Shown: in pieces, positions 1-8,554 of the stretch
Layout of the letters: each line of letters opens with the position of its first letter
How positions within the stretch are numbered: position 1 is the first letter of the stretch
From: Alphaproteobacteria bacterium
GTDB lineage: Bacteria; Pseudomonadota; Alphaproteobacteria; JAJFIK01
NCBI GenBank assembly: GCA_021774965.1
Contig: JAJFIL010000073.1
Location: 1 to 57,802, forward strand
Direction: 5' to 3'
Length of the DNA: 57,802 bases
Program-made: the position numbers and the translations under genes
Notes under the pieces: generated by a model
What the model saw: the letters and a program-made list of their open reading frames with translations, nothing else
The model's database searches: none
What the model was told of the DNA's origin: nothing

Positions 1-1
1 T

Positions 2-814
2 CCAAAGCGTAAAGCAGCCAAGAAAACTGCCAAGCGCAAGACAGCCAAGCGGAAAACCGCAAAGAAAGCCACAAAACGCAAAGCAGCCAAGAAAACTGCC
101 AAACGTAAGACGGCTAAGCGGAAGACCGCCAAAAAGGCCTCTAAGCGTAAAGCCGCCAAGAAAACGGCTAAACGCAAGACAGCCAAGCGGAAAACCGCCA
201 AAAAGGCTCCTAAGCGTAAAGCGGCTAAGAAAACTGCTAAGCGCAAGACGGCCAAGCGGAAAACCGCAAAGCGCAAAACTGCTAAGCGGAAGGTAGCTAA
301 GAAAGCCACCAAGAAAGCGGTCAAGAAGTCTGCGAAAAAAGCTGTGAAGAAGAAGGCAGCCAAGAAAAAAACCGCCAAGCGGAAAACCGCAAAGAAGGCT
401 CCGAAACGCAAAGCGGCTAAGAAAACCGCCAAGCGCAAGACGGCTAAGCGGAAGACTGCGAAGAAGGCTCCAAAGCGTAAAGCAGCCAAGAAAACTGCCA
501 AGCGCAAGACAGCCAAGCGGAAAACCGCAAAGAAAGCCACAAAACGCAAAGCAGCCAAGAAAACTGCTAAGCGCAAGACGGCCAAGCGGAAGACCGCCAA
601 AAAGGCTCCTAAGCGTAAAGCAGCCAAGAAAACTGCCAAGCGTAAGACGGCTAAGCGGAAGACCGCAAAAAAGGCCCCTAAGCGCAAAGCAGCCAAGAAA
701 ACTGCAAAGCGCAAGACAGCCAAGCGGAAGACCGCAAAAAAGGCCCCTAAGCGCAAAGCCGCCAAGAAAACGGCTAAACGCAAGACGGCCAAGCGGAAAA
801 CTGCCAAGCGCAAA
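2..814 (+). repeat. 69-bp coding tandem repeats (about 10 units)
   Basis: Near-identical 69-bp units in frame with the histone-like gene: about four before 285 and six after 400, split by a diverged linker. Copies differ mainly at synonymous third positions and at one variable residue (Pro, Thr or Ser before KRKAA). This suggests old duplication with gene conversion rather than a very recent expansion. Confidence 0.8.
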
Positions 815-817
815 TAG
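2..817 (+). CDS. Histone H1-like Lys/Arg/Ala repeat protein (5' end outside window)
   Basis: The reading frame is open from the left edge of the window to the TAG at 815-817, giving 271 visible residues; the true start lies upstream. The protein is almost entirely Lys, Ala, Arg and Thr. It is built of a 23-residue unit beginning KRKAAKKTAKRK and ending TAKKAP/T/S (69 bp): four units before about residue 95, a degenerate Val/Ser-containing linker near nt 285-400, then six more. This composition matches bacterial histone H1-like/AlgP-type DNA-binding proteins, so a nucleoid or nucleic-acid-binding role is inferred. No globular domain is visible. A GTG at 344 is internal and not a plausible start. 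Tandem repeats of this kind often vary in copy number between strains. Confidence 0.8.
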   Translation, partial: PKRKAAKKTAKRKTAKRKTAKKATKRKAAKKTAKRKTAKRKTAKKASKRKAAKKTAKRKTAKRKTAKKAPKRKAAKKTAKRKTAKRKTAKRKTAKRKVAKKATKKAVKKSAKKAVKKKAAKKKTAKRKTAKKAPKRKAAKKTAKRKTAKRKTAKKAPKRKAAKKTAKRKTAKRKTAKKATKRKAAKKTAKRKTAKRKTAKKAPKRKAAKKTAKRKTAKRKTAKKAPKRKAAKKTAKRKTAKRKTAKKAPKRKAAKKTAKRKTAKRKTAKRK

Positions 818-844
818 CGCCAACTGTTAGCTACGAAATGAGAG

Positions 845-875
845 AGCCCCGGTCATTGGCCGGGGCTTTTTCTTT
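845..875 (+). terminator. Rho-independent terminator of the histone-like gene
   Basis: Perfect 8-bp stem AGCCCCGG (845-852) / CCGGGGCT (860-867) with a 7-nt loop, followed by a T-rich run to 875. It lies 28 bp after the stop codon. Confidence 0.9.
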
Positions 876-918
876 GGATCAACGGGGTTTGAAAGGAAAG
901 CTGAACTAAGTTCGTTCG

Positions 919-1278
919 CTATATGGTGATGTCGAGACGGGAGCCTGGGGCTTCGAAATATCTGGCCTCGGTGCCTGGGGCTTCCCGGGAAAAGCGCTGA
1001 GCGTCCTGGGCGTTGTCTGCATCCTCGGCGTCGACTTCTTCCTGGAGCGCAAGAGCGGTCTCTTCCGTGAAGGGAGCGTCTTTGGCTTGGCGAAGCTCCA
1101 CACGGTCCACCGGAAAGCTGCGCGCAGGGGTGCTGGTGGCTTTTAGGTCATGGGCTTCTTTGGCAGCTTGATCAAAATCGGCGCGACGTGCAGGCGCATC
1201 ACTGCGAGCGCTGGCCTGATTGGCTGCACTACCATAGATCTGTGCTGCAAGAAGTGAGTTGCCCGCCTGAGAAATCAC
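919..1278 (-). CDS. Small hypothetical protein
   Basis: 119 aa with a GTG start, preceded by an AAGG about 8 nt upstream. There is no signal peptide or obvious membrane segment. The N-terminus is Ala/Ser-rich (MISQAGNSLLAAQIYGSAAN), the middle is acidic and charged, and the C-terminus is GSRLDITI. It lies downstream of ccmG on the same strand, so read-through from the ccm operon is possible. The composition is protein-like and no competing frame is convincing, but I do not recognise the family. The N-terminal Ala/Ser/Asn pattern recalls flagellar rod-type N-termini only faintly. Confidence 0.5.
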   Translation of the reverse strand: MISQAGNSLLAAQIYGSAANQASARSDAPARRADFDQAAKEAHDLKATSTPARSFPVDRVELRQAKDAPFTEETALALQEEVDAEDADNAQDAQRFSREAPGTEARYFEAPGSRLDITI

Positions 1279-1357
1279 GTGGGGGATACCTTGAGTTCAA
1301 TTTTCGCCGACCTTCAGTTTGCCCGCCTGACTGTTACTGCCCGGTAAACATGAAAGC

Positions 1358-1915
1358 TTAACGAGTGCGTGCCAATTCGATCGCCGGGCGGATGGTTTGC
1401 TCCACCACTTCGGGGGTCAGAGCACCGATATGTTTGGCAATGATGGTGCCATCGCTTGCCACCACAAAGGTCTCCGGCGGCCCGGTAATGCCCCAATCCA
1501 GCGATACCCGACCGTTCTCATCCACCCCCAGCCGGTCATAGGGATTGCCTCGTTCATCCAGAAAAGCGCGGGCAGCTTCCGGGCGGTCGCGATAGTTAAT
1601 GCCAAAGACCTCAAGGCCAACTTCTTCGCTCAATGCCATGAGCTCTGGGTGCTCCACCACACACGGGCCACACCAGGAAGCCCAGACATTTACAATGCTT
1701 ACGGGCCCTCTTGAAAGGCCTTCGGTGGCAAGAAGGTCTGCATGGGCAAACCCCACACCTGTTTCGGGGGCCAGGGCAGGTAACAGGAATTCAGGCGCTG
1801 CCTCCCCGACCATGGCCAGCGAGCCTTTATTTGGCCGCTCGATAAAGAGTGCAACAGAAAAAAGCCCCACAAGGCCAGCTGCAAGGACCAGCGGGATCCA
1901 ACGCAGAAAACTCAT
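1358..1915 (-). CDS. ccmG: Cytochrome c biogenesis thiol:disulfide oxidoreductase CcmG/DsbE
   Basis: 185-aa membrane-anchored thioredoxin-fold protein that keeps the apocytochrome c CXXCH cysteines reduced in the periplasm for heme ligation. An N-terminal signal anchor spans about residues 7-24. The active site is WCGPC with Cys82 and Cys85. The GITGPPETFV segment carries the cis-Pro loop typical of the family. The ATG overlaps the ccmD stop codon (ATGA), so the two are translationally coupled. It is the last recognised gene of the ccmABCDG operon. Length and motifs are normal. Confidence 0.93.
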   Translation of the reverse strand: MSFLRWIPLVLAAGLVGLFSVALFIERPNKGSLAMVGEAAPEFLLPALAPETGVGFAHADLLATEGLSRGPVSIVNVWASWCGPCVVEHPELMALSEEVGLEVFGINYRDRPEAARAFLDERGNPYDRLGVDENGRVSLDWGITGPPETFVVASDGTIIAKHIGALTPEVVEQTIRPAIELARTR

Positions 1916-2076
1916 TTCGACTTGTCATCTCTACTTGAGGGTGCCGCAGCTTTGGCGCGGCGATAATCCCGCCAGCTCCAAACAGCAAGCCCCACAAGGG
2001 CAATCACCGTTGCCCCATAGACCGGCCAGATAAAGCCTGCATAACCACCCATGGCAAACCATTCCGCCATCTTCAT
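1912..2076 (-). CDS. ccmD: Heme exporter protein CcmD
   Basis: 54-aa single-pass membrane protein. It begins MKMAEWFAMGGYAGFIWPVY, has one transmembrane helix at about residues 12-34, then a basic WRDYRRAKAA segment and a charged tail. This is the usual CcmD layout: a small protein that helps release holo-CcmE from the CcmABC complex. It sits between ccmC and ccmG, where ccmD is expected, and overlaps both (ATGA at each end: the start overlaps the ccmC stop, the stop overlaps the ccmG start). A second in-frame ATG lies at 2070. Confidence 0.88.
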   Translation of the reverse strand: MKMAEWFAMGGYAGFIWPVYGATVIALVGLAVWSWRDYRRAKAAAPSSRDDKSK

Positions 2077-2828
2077 ACCCCTTTCATTTCAGAGGTCGCC
2101 ATTTCAGATGCTGCAAGACGGCGCTGTTCAGCATGGATGCGCTGTCGCAGGATTTCTGTCCGCATGCGAAGCAATAAGAGAGCGCTGAAGAATGCCATAT
2201 AGGCAGCTCCCATGATTAGAAGAGGCCAGAGGAAATCAGCATGGAGAGATGGACCATCAGCGCGCATGATGCTCGCCCCCTGATGCAGCGTGTTCCACCA
2301 TTCAACGGAAAACTTGATGATGGGCAGGTTCACCGCCCCCACAAGCGCCAGGATGGCGGCGGCCTTGGCAGCCTTGGTGCGGTCCTCAATGGCTGCCCAA
2401 AGGCCCATGTAGCCGAGATAAAGAAAGAACAAGATCAGAACTGACGTCAGGCGTGCATCCCAAGCCCACCAGGTGCCCCACATGGGTTTGCCCCAAAGGG
2501 ACCCAGTAAAAAGCGCCAGGGCCGTAAAGGTTGCTCCGATGGGAGCCGTGGCCCTCGCGGCGACATCGGCCAGCACATGGCCAAAGACCAGAGAGAGAAG
2601 GCTTGCAAACGCCAAGGCGGCGTAACACGCCATGGCCATCCAGGCCGCGGGGACGTGGGCATACATGATGCGTACGGACTGTCCTTGTTGGTAGTCAGCC
2701 GGAGAGGAGATTAGCGCCATATAGAGGCCTGCCCCCAGCAAGACACCTGCAATCACCCAAACCCACGGCAATAAGATGCCGGAGAGGTTCCAGAAACGTT
2801 GGGGATTGGCAAAACCGAACAGAGCCAT
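2073..2828 (-). CDS. ccmC: Heme exporter/heme handling protein CcmC
   Basis: 251-aa polytopic inner-membrane protein that presents heme to the periplasmic chaperone CcmE. It has six predicted membrane segments. The tryptophan-rich heme-handling motif WGKPMWGTWWAWDARLTS lies at about residues 112-129. The two conserved periplasmic histidines are His58 (YAHVP) and His182 (NTLHQG), matching the axial heme ligands known in the family. It lies in the ccm operon between ccmB and ccmD and overlaps ccmD by 4 bp. A 72-bp gap separates it from ccmB. Confidence 0.95.
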   Translation of the reverse strand: MALFGFANPQRFWNLSGILLPWVWVIAGVLLGAGLYMALISSPADYQQGQSVRIMYAHVPAAWMAMACYAALAFASLLSLVFGHVLADVAARATAPIGATFTALALFTGSLWGKPMWGTWWAWDARLTSVLILFFLYLGYMGLWAAIEDRTKAAKAAAILALVGAVNLPIIKFSVEWWNTLHQGASIMRADGPSLHADFLWPLLIMGAAYMAFFSALLLLRMRTEILRQRIHAEQRRLAASEMATSEMKGV

Positions 2829-2900
2829 CTAGCCTTCTTTCCTTATGAGTTCCCTAGCCGGTGAGTTTCCTAGCGAGATTCCAAAAGAGCATACGCAAAC

Positions 2901-3554
2901 TTATGACACATGAAGCCGGATGGCTGCAGCTGTGGCAAGGGGCCCCACCACCAGGGCTACAAGACTAACGCCACCAAGCAACAAATATTCCGGCGCACCA
3001 AACCCTTGAGAGGCGGCTGCCGCCCCAAAAATCAATGTTGGCACATAAAGCGGCAAGACCAGCAAGGAGAGCAACAGCCCGCCGCGCCTTATGCCTGCCG
3101 TCAACCCTGCCCCAATCGCCCCTAACAAACTCAGCGCCGGAGTGCCTAAAAGCAGGGAAACAATCAGCCCGAACCATTGCTCCATCGGCAGATTCAACAA
3201 CAGCGCCAGGATCGGTGCTGCCAGTGCCAACGGAAGGCCCGTGGTCAACCAATGAGCGGCTGCCTTGGCCAGAACCAAAAGCTCCAGCGGCGCATCGGCA
3301 AAAAGGAACTGATCAAGAGAGCCGTCTTCTGCATCCGCCTGAAACAACCGGTCCAGCGACAACAGCGCGGCCAATGCTGCGCCAAGCCAGATGAGCCCCG
3401 GCCCGAGACGGGAAAGCAAAGCAAGATCACGCCCAATACCCAGCGGCAGCAACACCGCCACCAGCACAAAAAACCCGATGGTCAATCCAAGTCCGCCCCC
3501 GATGCGAACACTTAAGACAAGATCACGCTTGAACAAGGCGAGAGCTGCATTCAT
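2901..3554 (-). CDS. ccmB: Heme exporter permease CcmB
   Basis: 217-aa, six-helix inner-membrane subunit of the CcmAB ABC complex. CcmA-driven ATP hydrolysis in this complex frees holo-CcmE from CcmC. The N-terminal FKRDLVLSVRIGGGLG and the following segment with LLPLGIGRD and LLSRLGPGLIWLGAALAALLSLDRLFQ blocks are characteristic of CcmB. The length is typical. Its ATG overlaps the ccmA stop (ATGA). Confidence 0.94.
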   Translation of the reverse strand: MNAALALFKRDLVLSVRIGGGLGLTIGFFVLVAVLLPLGIGRDLALLSRLGPGLIWLGAALAALLSLDRLFQADAEDGSLDQFLFADAPLELLVLAKAAAHWLTTGLPLALAAPILALLLNLPMEQWFGLIVSLLLGTPALSLLGAIGAGLTAGIRRGGLLLSLLVLPLYVPTLIFGAAAASQGFGAPEYLLLGGVSLVALVVGPLATAAAIRLHVS

Positions 3555-4186
3555 GACGTTGCCCCACTTTCCTCAGTTAAGCTGTCGTCCAGCTTGCTGA
3601 GATCCAGAACCCTTACGTCTCCGATATCCAAGGGTCTATGGGTGGCAATCAGCGTAACCCCGCCCCGCGCCCGGTGGCGAGCAATGGCAGCGATCACAAG
3701 CTCAACCCCCACCGCATCCAGGGGCCCCGTCGGCTCATCCAGAAGCCAAAGTGGGCGATGTACCAGATCCAGTTGCGCAAGGGCTACGCGGCGACGCTGA
3801 CCGGCTGAAAGAATACCGCAAGGAAATTGGGCCAGGACATCCAGGTTCCAGGCCTTAAGGGCAGCCTCAAGGTCTCCCGCCCCTCCCTTCATCGCTCCCC
3901 AGAATTGGATCATCTCCGCAACACTAAGGGCGGGCTTGAGTGCATCCTGATGGCTTAGAAACTGAAGCTGGTGTTGAAGAAGAGCCTCATCACTTGCTTT
4001 GCTCCAACTGATACTGCCGCCAGATGGCCTTAGGAGACCCGCTATCATTCGCAACAAGGAGGTCTTGCCGGAGCCGTTTTCACCGCGCACCAAAATAATT
4101 TCCCCGGGGGCAACCTTGAGCGACAGATCGCGGAACAAAACCCGCTCGCCGCGCACGCAAGTTACATTTTCAAGGCTTAGCGTCAT
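3551..4186 (-). CDS. ccmA: Heme exporter ATP-binding protein CcmA
   Basis: 211-aa ABC ATPase. Walker A is GENGSGKT (residues 35-42), the signature is LSAGQRRRVALAQL and Walker B is LWLLDEPTGPLD, with a switch His in ATHRPL. The short length and the LSAGQ signature are typical of CcmA. It is the first gene of the minus-strand ccmABCDG operon and is divergent from acnA across a 292-bp intergenic region that must hold both promoters. Confidence 0.94.
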   Translation of the reverse strand: MTLSLENVTCVRGERVLFRDLSLKVAPGEIILVRGENGSGKTSLLRMIAGLLRPSGGSISWSKASDEALLQHQLQFLSHQDALKPALSVAEMIQFWGAMKGGAGDLEAALKAWNLDVLAQFPCGILSAGQRRRVALAQLDLVHRPLWLLDEPTGPLDAVGVELVIAAIARHRARGGVTLIATHRPLDIGDVRVLDLSKLDDSLTEESGATS

Positions 4187-4478
4187 AGCGGAACAAGGAT
4201 CGTTGGGCCTGTGGCGGCGGCGGAGAACTCAGAGGTTTGGGTAGCATTTCGAGCGTCCGAACGCCAATCAAACACGATTGGGTGCGTGAGGCTGAATTTC
4301 CTCACATTTTGGCTGTTTGATAGCTCCTCATTTAGAAATAGATCGTGTATACCGGCGCCAACTCATTATGGCTTCGCATCAAAGCCCTGTCGACCGCATC
4401 AACTGCGCTGGCGCCCCACGGGTTTGGTCTGGAAGCGATACCGCAGCCCTGCTGCAAATTCAGAAAAGGTGACCCTTC
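4187..4478. promoter_or_regulatory. Divergent ccmA/acnA intergenic region with a small hairpin
   Basis: This 292-bp gene-free segment separates two divergent operons, so it should contain both promoters. The only structure seen is a 6-bp perfect hairpin GTGAGG (4286-4291) / CCTCAC (4300-4305) followed by ATTTT. No confident -35/-10 pair or known operator was recognised. AGGTGA a few bases before 4479 is a good ribosome-binding site for acnA. Confidence 0.4.
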
Positions 4479-7181
4479 ATGAGCACAATCGGACAAGACA
4501 GCCTCAAGACCCGCCGCAAACTTACCGTCGGCTCCAAGACCTATCACTATTACAGCCTGAAAGCGGCGGAGAAGGCTGGCCTCGAAGGCGCCTCTCAGCT
4601 GCCTTTCTCGCTGAAAGTGCTTTTGGAAAACCTGCTGCGCCATGAGGATGGACGCTCGGTCACTGCAAGCGACATTCAGGACATGGCGGGCTGGCTCGCC
4701 AAACGCAAATCCAAGACCGAGATCGCTTTTCGTCCAGCGCGGGTCTTGATGCAGGATTTTACCGGCGTGCCCGCTGTTGTGGATTTGGCAGCTATGCGCA
4801 ATGCCATGGTTGACCTGGGTGGCGACCCGACCAAGATCAATCCTCTGACCCCTGTGGATCTCGTCATTGATCACTCTGTCATGGTGGATGAGTTCGGCAG
4901 CGCCGGAGCCTTCAAAACAAATGTGAAGCGTGAGTATGAGCGCAACGGCGAACGCTATGCCTTCCTGCGCTGGGGGCAGGATGCGTTTAACAATTTCGGT
5001 GTGGTTCCTCCCGGCACGGGCATTTGCCACCAGGTGAATGTTGAGTATCTGGCACAGACGGTTTGGACATCCAAAACCAAGACCGCCAAGGGGACCATTG
5101 AAATTGCCTATCCTGACACGTTGGTAGGCACCGATAGTCACACCACCATGGTCAACGGGCTTTCCGTTCTTGGTTGGGGCGTGGGCGGCATCGAAGCGGA
5201 AGCGGCCATGTTGGGCCAGCCCATCTCCATGCTGATCCCAGAGGTTATCGGCTTTAAGCTTTCCGGGAAACTGCGCGAGGGCGTTACCGCCACAGACCTA
5301 GTGTTGACCATCGTTCAGATGCTGCGCAAGAAAGGCGTGGTGGGTAAGTTTGTAGAATTCTTCGGCCAGGGCCTGGATCACATCTCTCTGGAAGATCGCG
5401 CCACCATCGCCAATATGGCACCAGAGTATGGCGCGACCTGCGGCTTCTTCCCGATCGATGCGGACACACTCCGCTACCTCAAAGCCACGGCGCGCAAACC
5501 TTCTCGTGTTGAGCTGGTAGAGAAATACGCCAAGGCTCAAGGCCTGTTCCGCACCTCGCGGACACCGGACCCAGTGTTTACAGATATGCTGGAGCTTGAC
5601 ATCTCAACCGTCGAGCCTTCCATGGCTGGCCCCAAGCGCCCACAGGACCGGATCGCTTTGCGCGAAGCGAACGATAGTTTTGCAAACACGCTGGTCAACG
5701 AATACAAAGTCGATGGTGCCGACGCTGCAAAACGCGTGACTGTCGAAGGGACGAACTATTCTCTCGGTCATGGGGATGTGGTTATCGCCGCCATCACCTC
5801 CTGCACCAACACGTCCAACCCCTCTGTGATGTTGGCGGCAGGCCTTTTAGCCCGCAACGCACGACAGCGCGGTCTTGAAACAAAGCCTTGGGTGAAGACC
5901 TCTCTCGCTCCCGGCAGCCAGGTGGTCACCGATTACCTGAAGGCAGCTGGCGTACAAAAGGACCTCAACAAACTGGGCTTTAATCTGGTGGGCTATGGCT
6001 GCACCACGTGTATCGGAAACTCAGGCCCCTTGCCCGAGCCAATCGCGAACGCCATCACAAAAGAAGACCTGTCCGTAACTTCAGTGCTTTCCGGCAACCG
6101 GAACTTTGAAGGGCGGGTCAACCCATTGACCAAGGCAAATTATCTTGCCTCGCCACCGCTTGTTGTTGCCTATGCCATCGCAGGGTCACTGAACGTGAAC
6201 CTGATGACTGATCCCATCGGTTATGACCAAAACAACGAACCTGTTTTCCTGAAAGAGATCTGGCCGACGACGCAAGAAATTGCAGATGCCATGCGCACTT
6301 CCATTACCCCGAAGATGTTCCGGGACCGGTATGCCGAAGCCTCCAAAGGTGACCCGCAGTGGCGCAAGATCAAAGTCACCGGCGGCATGACCTATGACTG
6401 GGATGATGTCTCAACATATGTTCAGCATCCACCGTATTTCGAGGGCATGTCAAAAGATCCAAGCACTCCGGAAGATGTTGTAAACGCCCGCGTGCTGGGC
6501 CTGTTTGGCGACAGCATCACCACCGACCACATCAGCCCGGCTGGCGCGATTATGAAAGACAGCCCTGCTGGCAAGTATCTCACGAAGAACGGTGTTGAGA
6601 GGATCGATTTTAACTCCTATGGATCCCGCCGCGGCAACCATGAAGTTATGATGCGAGGCACTTTTGCCAATATCCGTATCAAGAATGAAATGGTGCCGGG
6701 TGTTGAAGGCGGCGTTACGGTGCATCATCCCTCGGGCAAGCAGATGGCGATCTATGATGCTGCGATGAAATACCAAAAGCAGTCTGTGCCTCTGGTCGTT
6801 ATCGGCGGCAAGGAATACGGCACCGGCTCTTCTCGGGATTGGGCGGCCAAGGGCACGCTTCTATTGGGCGTGCGGGCGGTTATCGTTGAGAGCTTTGAGC
6901 GCATTCACCGCTCGAACCTGATTGGCATGGGTGTCTTGCCGCTTCAGTTCAAGAAAGGTGACGATCGCAAGAGCCTTGGTCTGACCGGGGAAGAATTGGT
7001 GAGCATCGAGAATATCGCCAAGATCAAACCTGGCGGCAGCGTGAAAGCAAAGATCACCTACGCTGATGGCAAGGAAGCCACGGTTTCTCTGAAAATTCGT
7101 ATCGATACGGCAGATGAGCTGGATTACTACAAGAACGGCGGCATTCTGCACTATGTTCTACGCAATCTGGTCCGCGGCTAG
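4479..7181 (+). CDS. acnA: Aconitate hydratase A
   Basis: 900-aa [4Fe-4S] enzyme converting citrate to isocitrate in the TCA cycle, cytosolic. The three cluster ligands are visible: Cys442 in [13 protein letters not shown], and Cys508 and Cys511 in [14 protein letters not shown]. The conserved blocks [19 protein letters not shown] and the C-terminal swivel-domain motif [17 protein letters not shown] are intact, and the length matches the AcnA/IRP branch (about 890-900 aa). AGGTGA precedes the ATG. Its position opposite ccmA is common in Alphaproteobacteria. Confidence 0.97.
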   Translation: MSTIGQDSLKTRRKLTVGSKTYHYYSLKAAEKAGLEGASQLPFSLKVLLENLLRHEDGRSVTASDIQDMAGWLAKRKSKTEIAFRPARVLMQDFTGVPAVVDLAAMRNAMVDLGGDPTKINPLTPVDLVIDHSVMVDEFGSAGAFKTNVKREYERNGERYAFLRWGQDAFNNFGVVPPGTGICHQVNVEYLAQTVWTSKTKTAKGTIEIAYPDTLVGTDSHTTMVNGLSVLGWGVGGIEAEAAMLGQPISMLIPEVIGFKLSGKLREGVTATDLVLTIVQMLRKKGVVGKFVEFFGQGLDHISLEDRATIANMAPEYGATCGFFPIDADTLRYLKATARKPSRVELVEKYAKAQGLFRTSRTPDPVFTDMLELDISTVEPSMAGPKRPQDRIALREANDSFANTLVNEYKVDGADAAKRVTVEGTNYSLGHGDVVIAAITSCTNTSNPSVMLAAGLLARNARQRGLETKPWVKTSLAPGSQVVTDYLKAAGVQKDLNKLGFNLVGYGCTTCIGNSGPLPEPIANAITKEDLSVTSVLSGNRNFEGRVNPLTKANYLASPPLVVAYAIAGSLNVNLMTDPIGYDQNNEPVFLKEIWPTTQEIADAMRTSITPKMFRDRYAEASKGDPQWRKIKVTGGMTYDWDDVSTYVQHPPYFEGMSKDPSTPEDVVNARVLGLFGDSITTDHISPAGAIMKDSPAGKYLTKNGVERIDFNSYGSRRGNHEVMMRGTFANIRIKNEMVPGVEGGVTVHHPSGKQMAIYDAAMKYQKQSVPLVVIGGKEYGTGSSRDWAAKGTLLLGVRAVIVESFERIHRSNLIGMGVLPLQFKKGDDRKSLGLTGEELVSIENIAKIKPGGSVKAKITYADGKEATVSLKIRIDTADELDYYKNGGILHYVLRNLVRG

Positions 7182-7323
7182 AGGCTCCAAGTCTCAAAGG
7201 CTCCAGGCCTCCAGATTAGTCCTTTGTTAACCGGGCCCGTGTGCCCTGTGAACCGAAGGCGTACGTCGGGCTCAAGGCAACGTGACTCGGCGGTTTGGCA
7301 GCAAGGGGCTATGCTCAACGGCA

Positions 7324-8097
7324 ATGACTAGGGCAATTGCATCTTTCGTTCTCGCGCTGAGCCTGCTCGGCGCACCACAAGCTTTCGCCCAAGGCGAAGA
7401 GCTGCCGCAAGCCCATGCGCCTGTGGTGGTGGTGGAGCTGTTCACAAGCCAATCTTGCCCTGCCTGTCCTGATGCCGATGTATTTGCGGCGGAACTGCAA
7501 ACCCGTTCAGACGTGATTGTCTTGTCCTGGCCGGTAAATATTTGGGATTATCTGGGGTGGGAGGACACTCTCGCGAGCCCTGAAAACACGCGGCGCCAGG
7601 CACAGTACAATGGCCGCTTTGGCCTCCGCTGGCCTTACACGCCCGAGATTATTCTCGATGGTCGCACCCACCTTGCCGGAAATCAACGCGAGGAAGTCTT
7701 GGGGCTTATTGAGGAAATTCGCGAGGATAGCTGGGTTCAGGTCCCCATGCGCATGCGCCTCGATGAAGACCAACTTGTGGTCAATGTCGGCATGGCAAGC
7801 GACGAGATGGTGGACACCTTGGGCACCGTGTGGTTGATCCCCTATCGCACGCATATGAATGTAGAAATTGGCGGCGGACCGAACGGGGGACGTGAGCTGT
7901 CCTACACCAACGTGGCGGAAGGTCATGAGCCCATCAGCCAATGGTCCGGCACATCCGTAATTGTCCGCCATCGCCTGAACCCAACACCAGGCGATGCGCC
8001 AGATGGCTATGTGGTTTTGCTCCAGAAACACCGAAACGGCCCCATCATAGGGGCCGCCCGGCTTCAACTAAGTTGGAACGGTGCAAACGCTGAGTAG
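7324..8097 (+). CDS. Secreted DUF1223 protein with thioredoxin-like CxxC
   Basis: 257 aa from the ATG chosen here. A clean signal peptide (MTRAIASFVLALSLLGAPQAFAQ) starts at this ATG; a GTG at 7282 in frame would add 14 residues and has an AAGG just upstream, so it remains possible. After cleavage the protein begins with VVVVELFTSQSCPACPDAD (Cys45, Cys48), the signature of DUF1223, a thioredoxin-related periplasmic family of unknown substrate. It follows acnA on the same strand. A role in periplasmic redox is inference only. Confidence 0.85.
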   Translation: MTRAIASFVLALSLLGAPQAFAQGEELPQAHAPVVVVELFTSQSCPACPDADVFAAELQTRSDVIVLSWPVNIWDYLGWEDTLASPENTRRQAQYNGRFGLRWPYTPEIILDGRTHLAGNQREEVLGLIEEIREDSWVQVPMRMRLDEDQLVVNVGMASDEMVDTLGTVWLIPYRTHMNVEIGGGPNGGRELSYTNVAEGHEPISQWSGTSVIVRHRLNPTPGDAPDGYVVLLQKHRNGPIIGAARLQLSWNGANAE

Positions 8098-8098
8098 A

Positions 8099-8392
8099 CT
8101 AGCCGTCGCCACCGCCGGTGACAGTATTTGCCCCCGTTGCGTTGCGATCCAGCTCTTCCTGAGCTTCCTCGCGCATTCGCGCCCACTCAGAACGCTTCAA
8201 ACAATAGCGTTGCGGAATTCTGGTGCCCGTAACATGGACACGGCGGCAAATTGTTTCGTCAAGTTCGGCTCGCGTATCTACAGCTTCTTCTTCCGCTTCT
8301 GTATTTTCGGTCGTATCTTGCGCGTAGGACGTTCCTGCAAACATCAAGAAAGCGCCCAAAGCCATGGCGGCAATTTTCCACTTACTCGGCAT
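8099..8392 (-). CDS. Small secreted protein with a conserved-looking two-Cys motif
   Basis: 97 aa. Signal peptide MPSKWKIAAMALGAFLMFAGTSYAQ, an acidic linker rich in Glu and Thr, then a basic module ICRRVHVTGTRIPQRYC followed by LKRSEWARMREEAQEELDR, and a Gly-rich tail. The paired cysteines around VTGTRIP with a following K/R-S-E-W helix resemble short periplasmic proteins often seen in Caulobacter/sphingomonad-type genomes that lack an assigned function. It is convergent with the DUF1223 gene, with the two stops only 1 bp apart. Confidence 0.72.
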   Translation of the reverse strand: MPSKWKIAAMALGAFLMFAGTSYAQDTTENTEAEEEAVDTRAELDETICRRVHVTGTRIPQRYCLKRSEWARMREEAQEELDRNATGANTVTGGGDG

Positions 8393-8554
8393 ACCAATCC
8401 CTCATCTCTTCATTTTGCCCCTAAAGTCAACCCGTAGCCTAGCCTACAACTTTTCGTGAGCCGAGCAGCAATTGAACTTCACTGGCGTCAATTTGCTCAC
8501 AAATCCGTTATCGCGACGTACGATATCCAGAGATAGAGTTAAGGCGGGAGGTCT

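Noticed and set aside
2-814. CRISPR array at the left edge
   Set aside because: Repeats are contiguous, in frame and coding, with no unique spacers.
4332-5141. Minus-strand 269-aa open frame inside acnA
   Set aside because: Antisense to a strongly conserved aconitase; no family resemblance.
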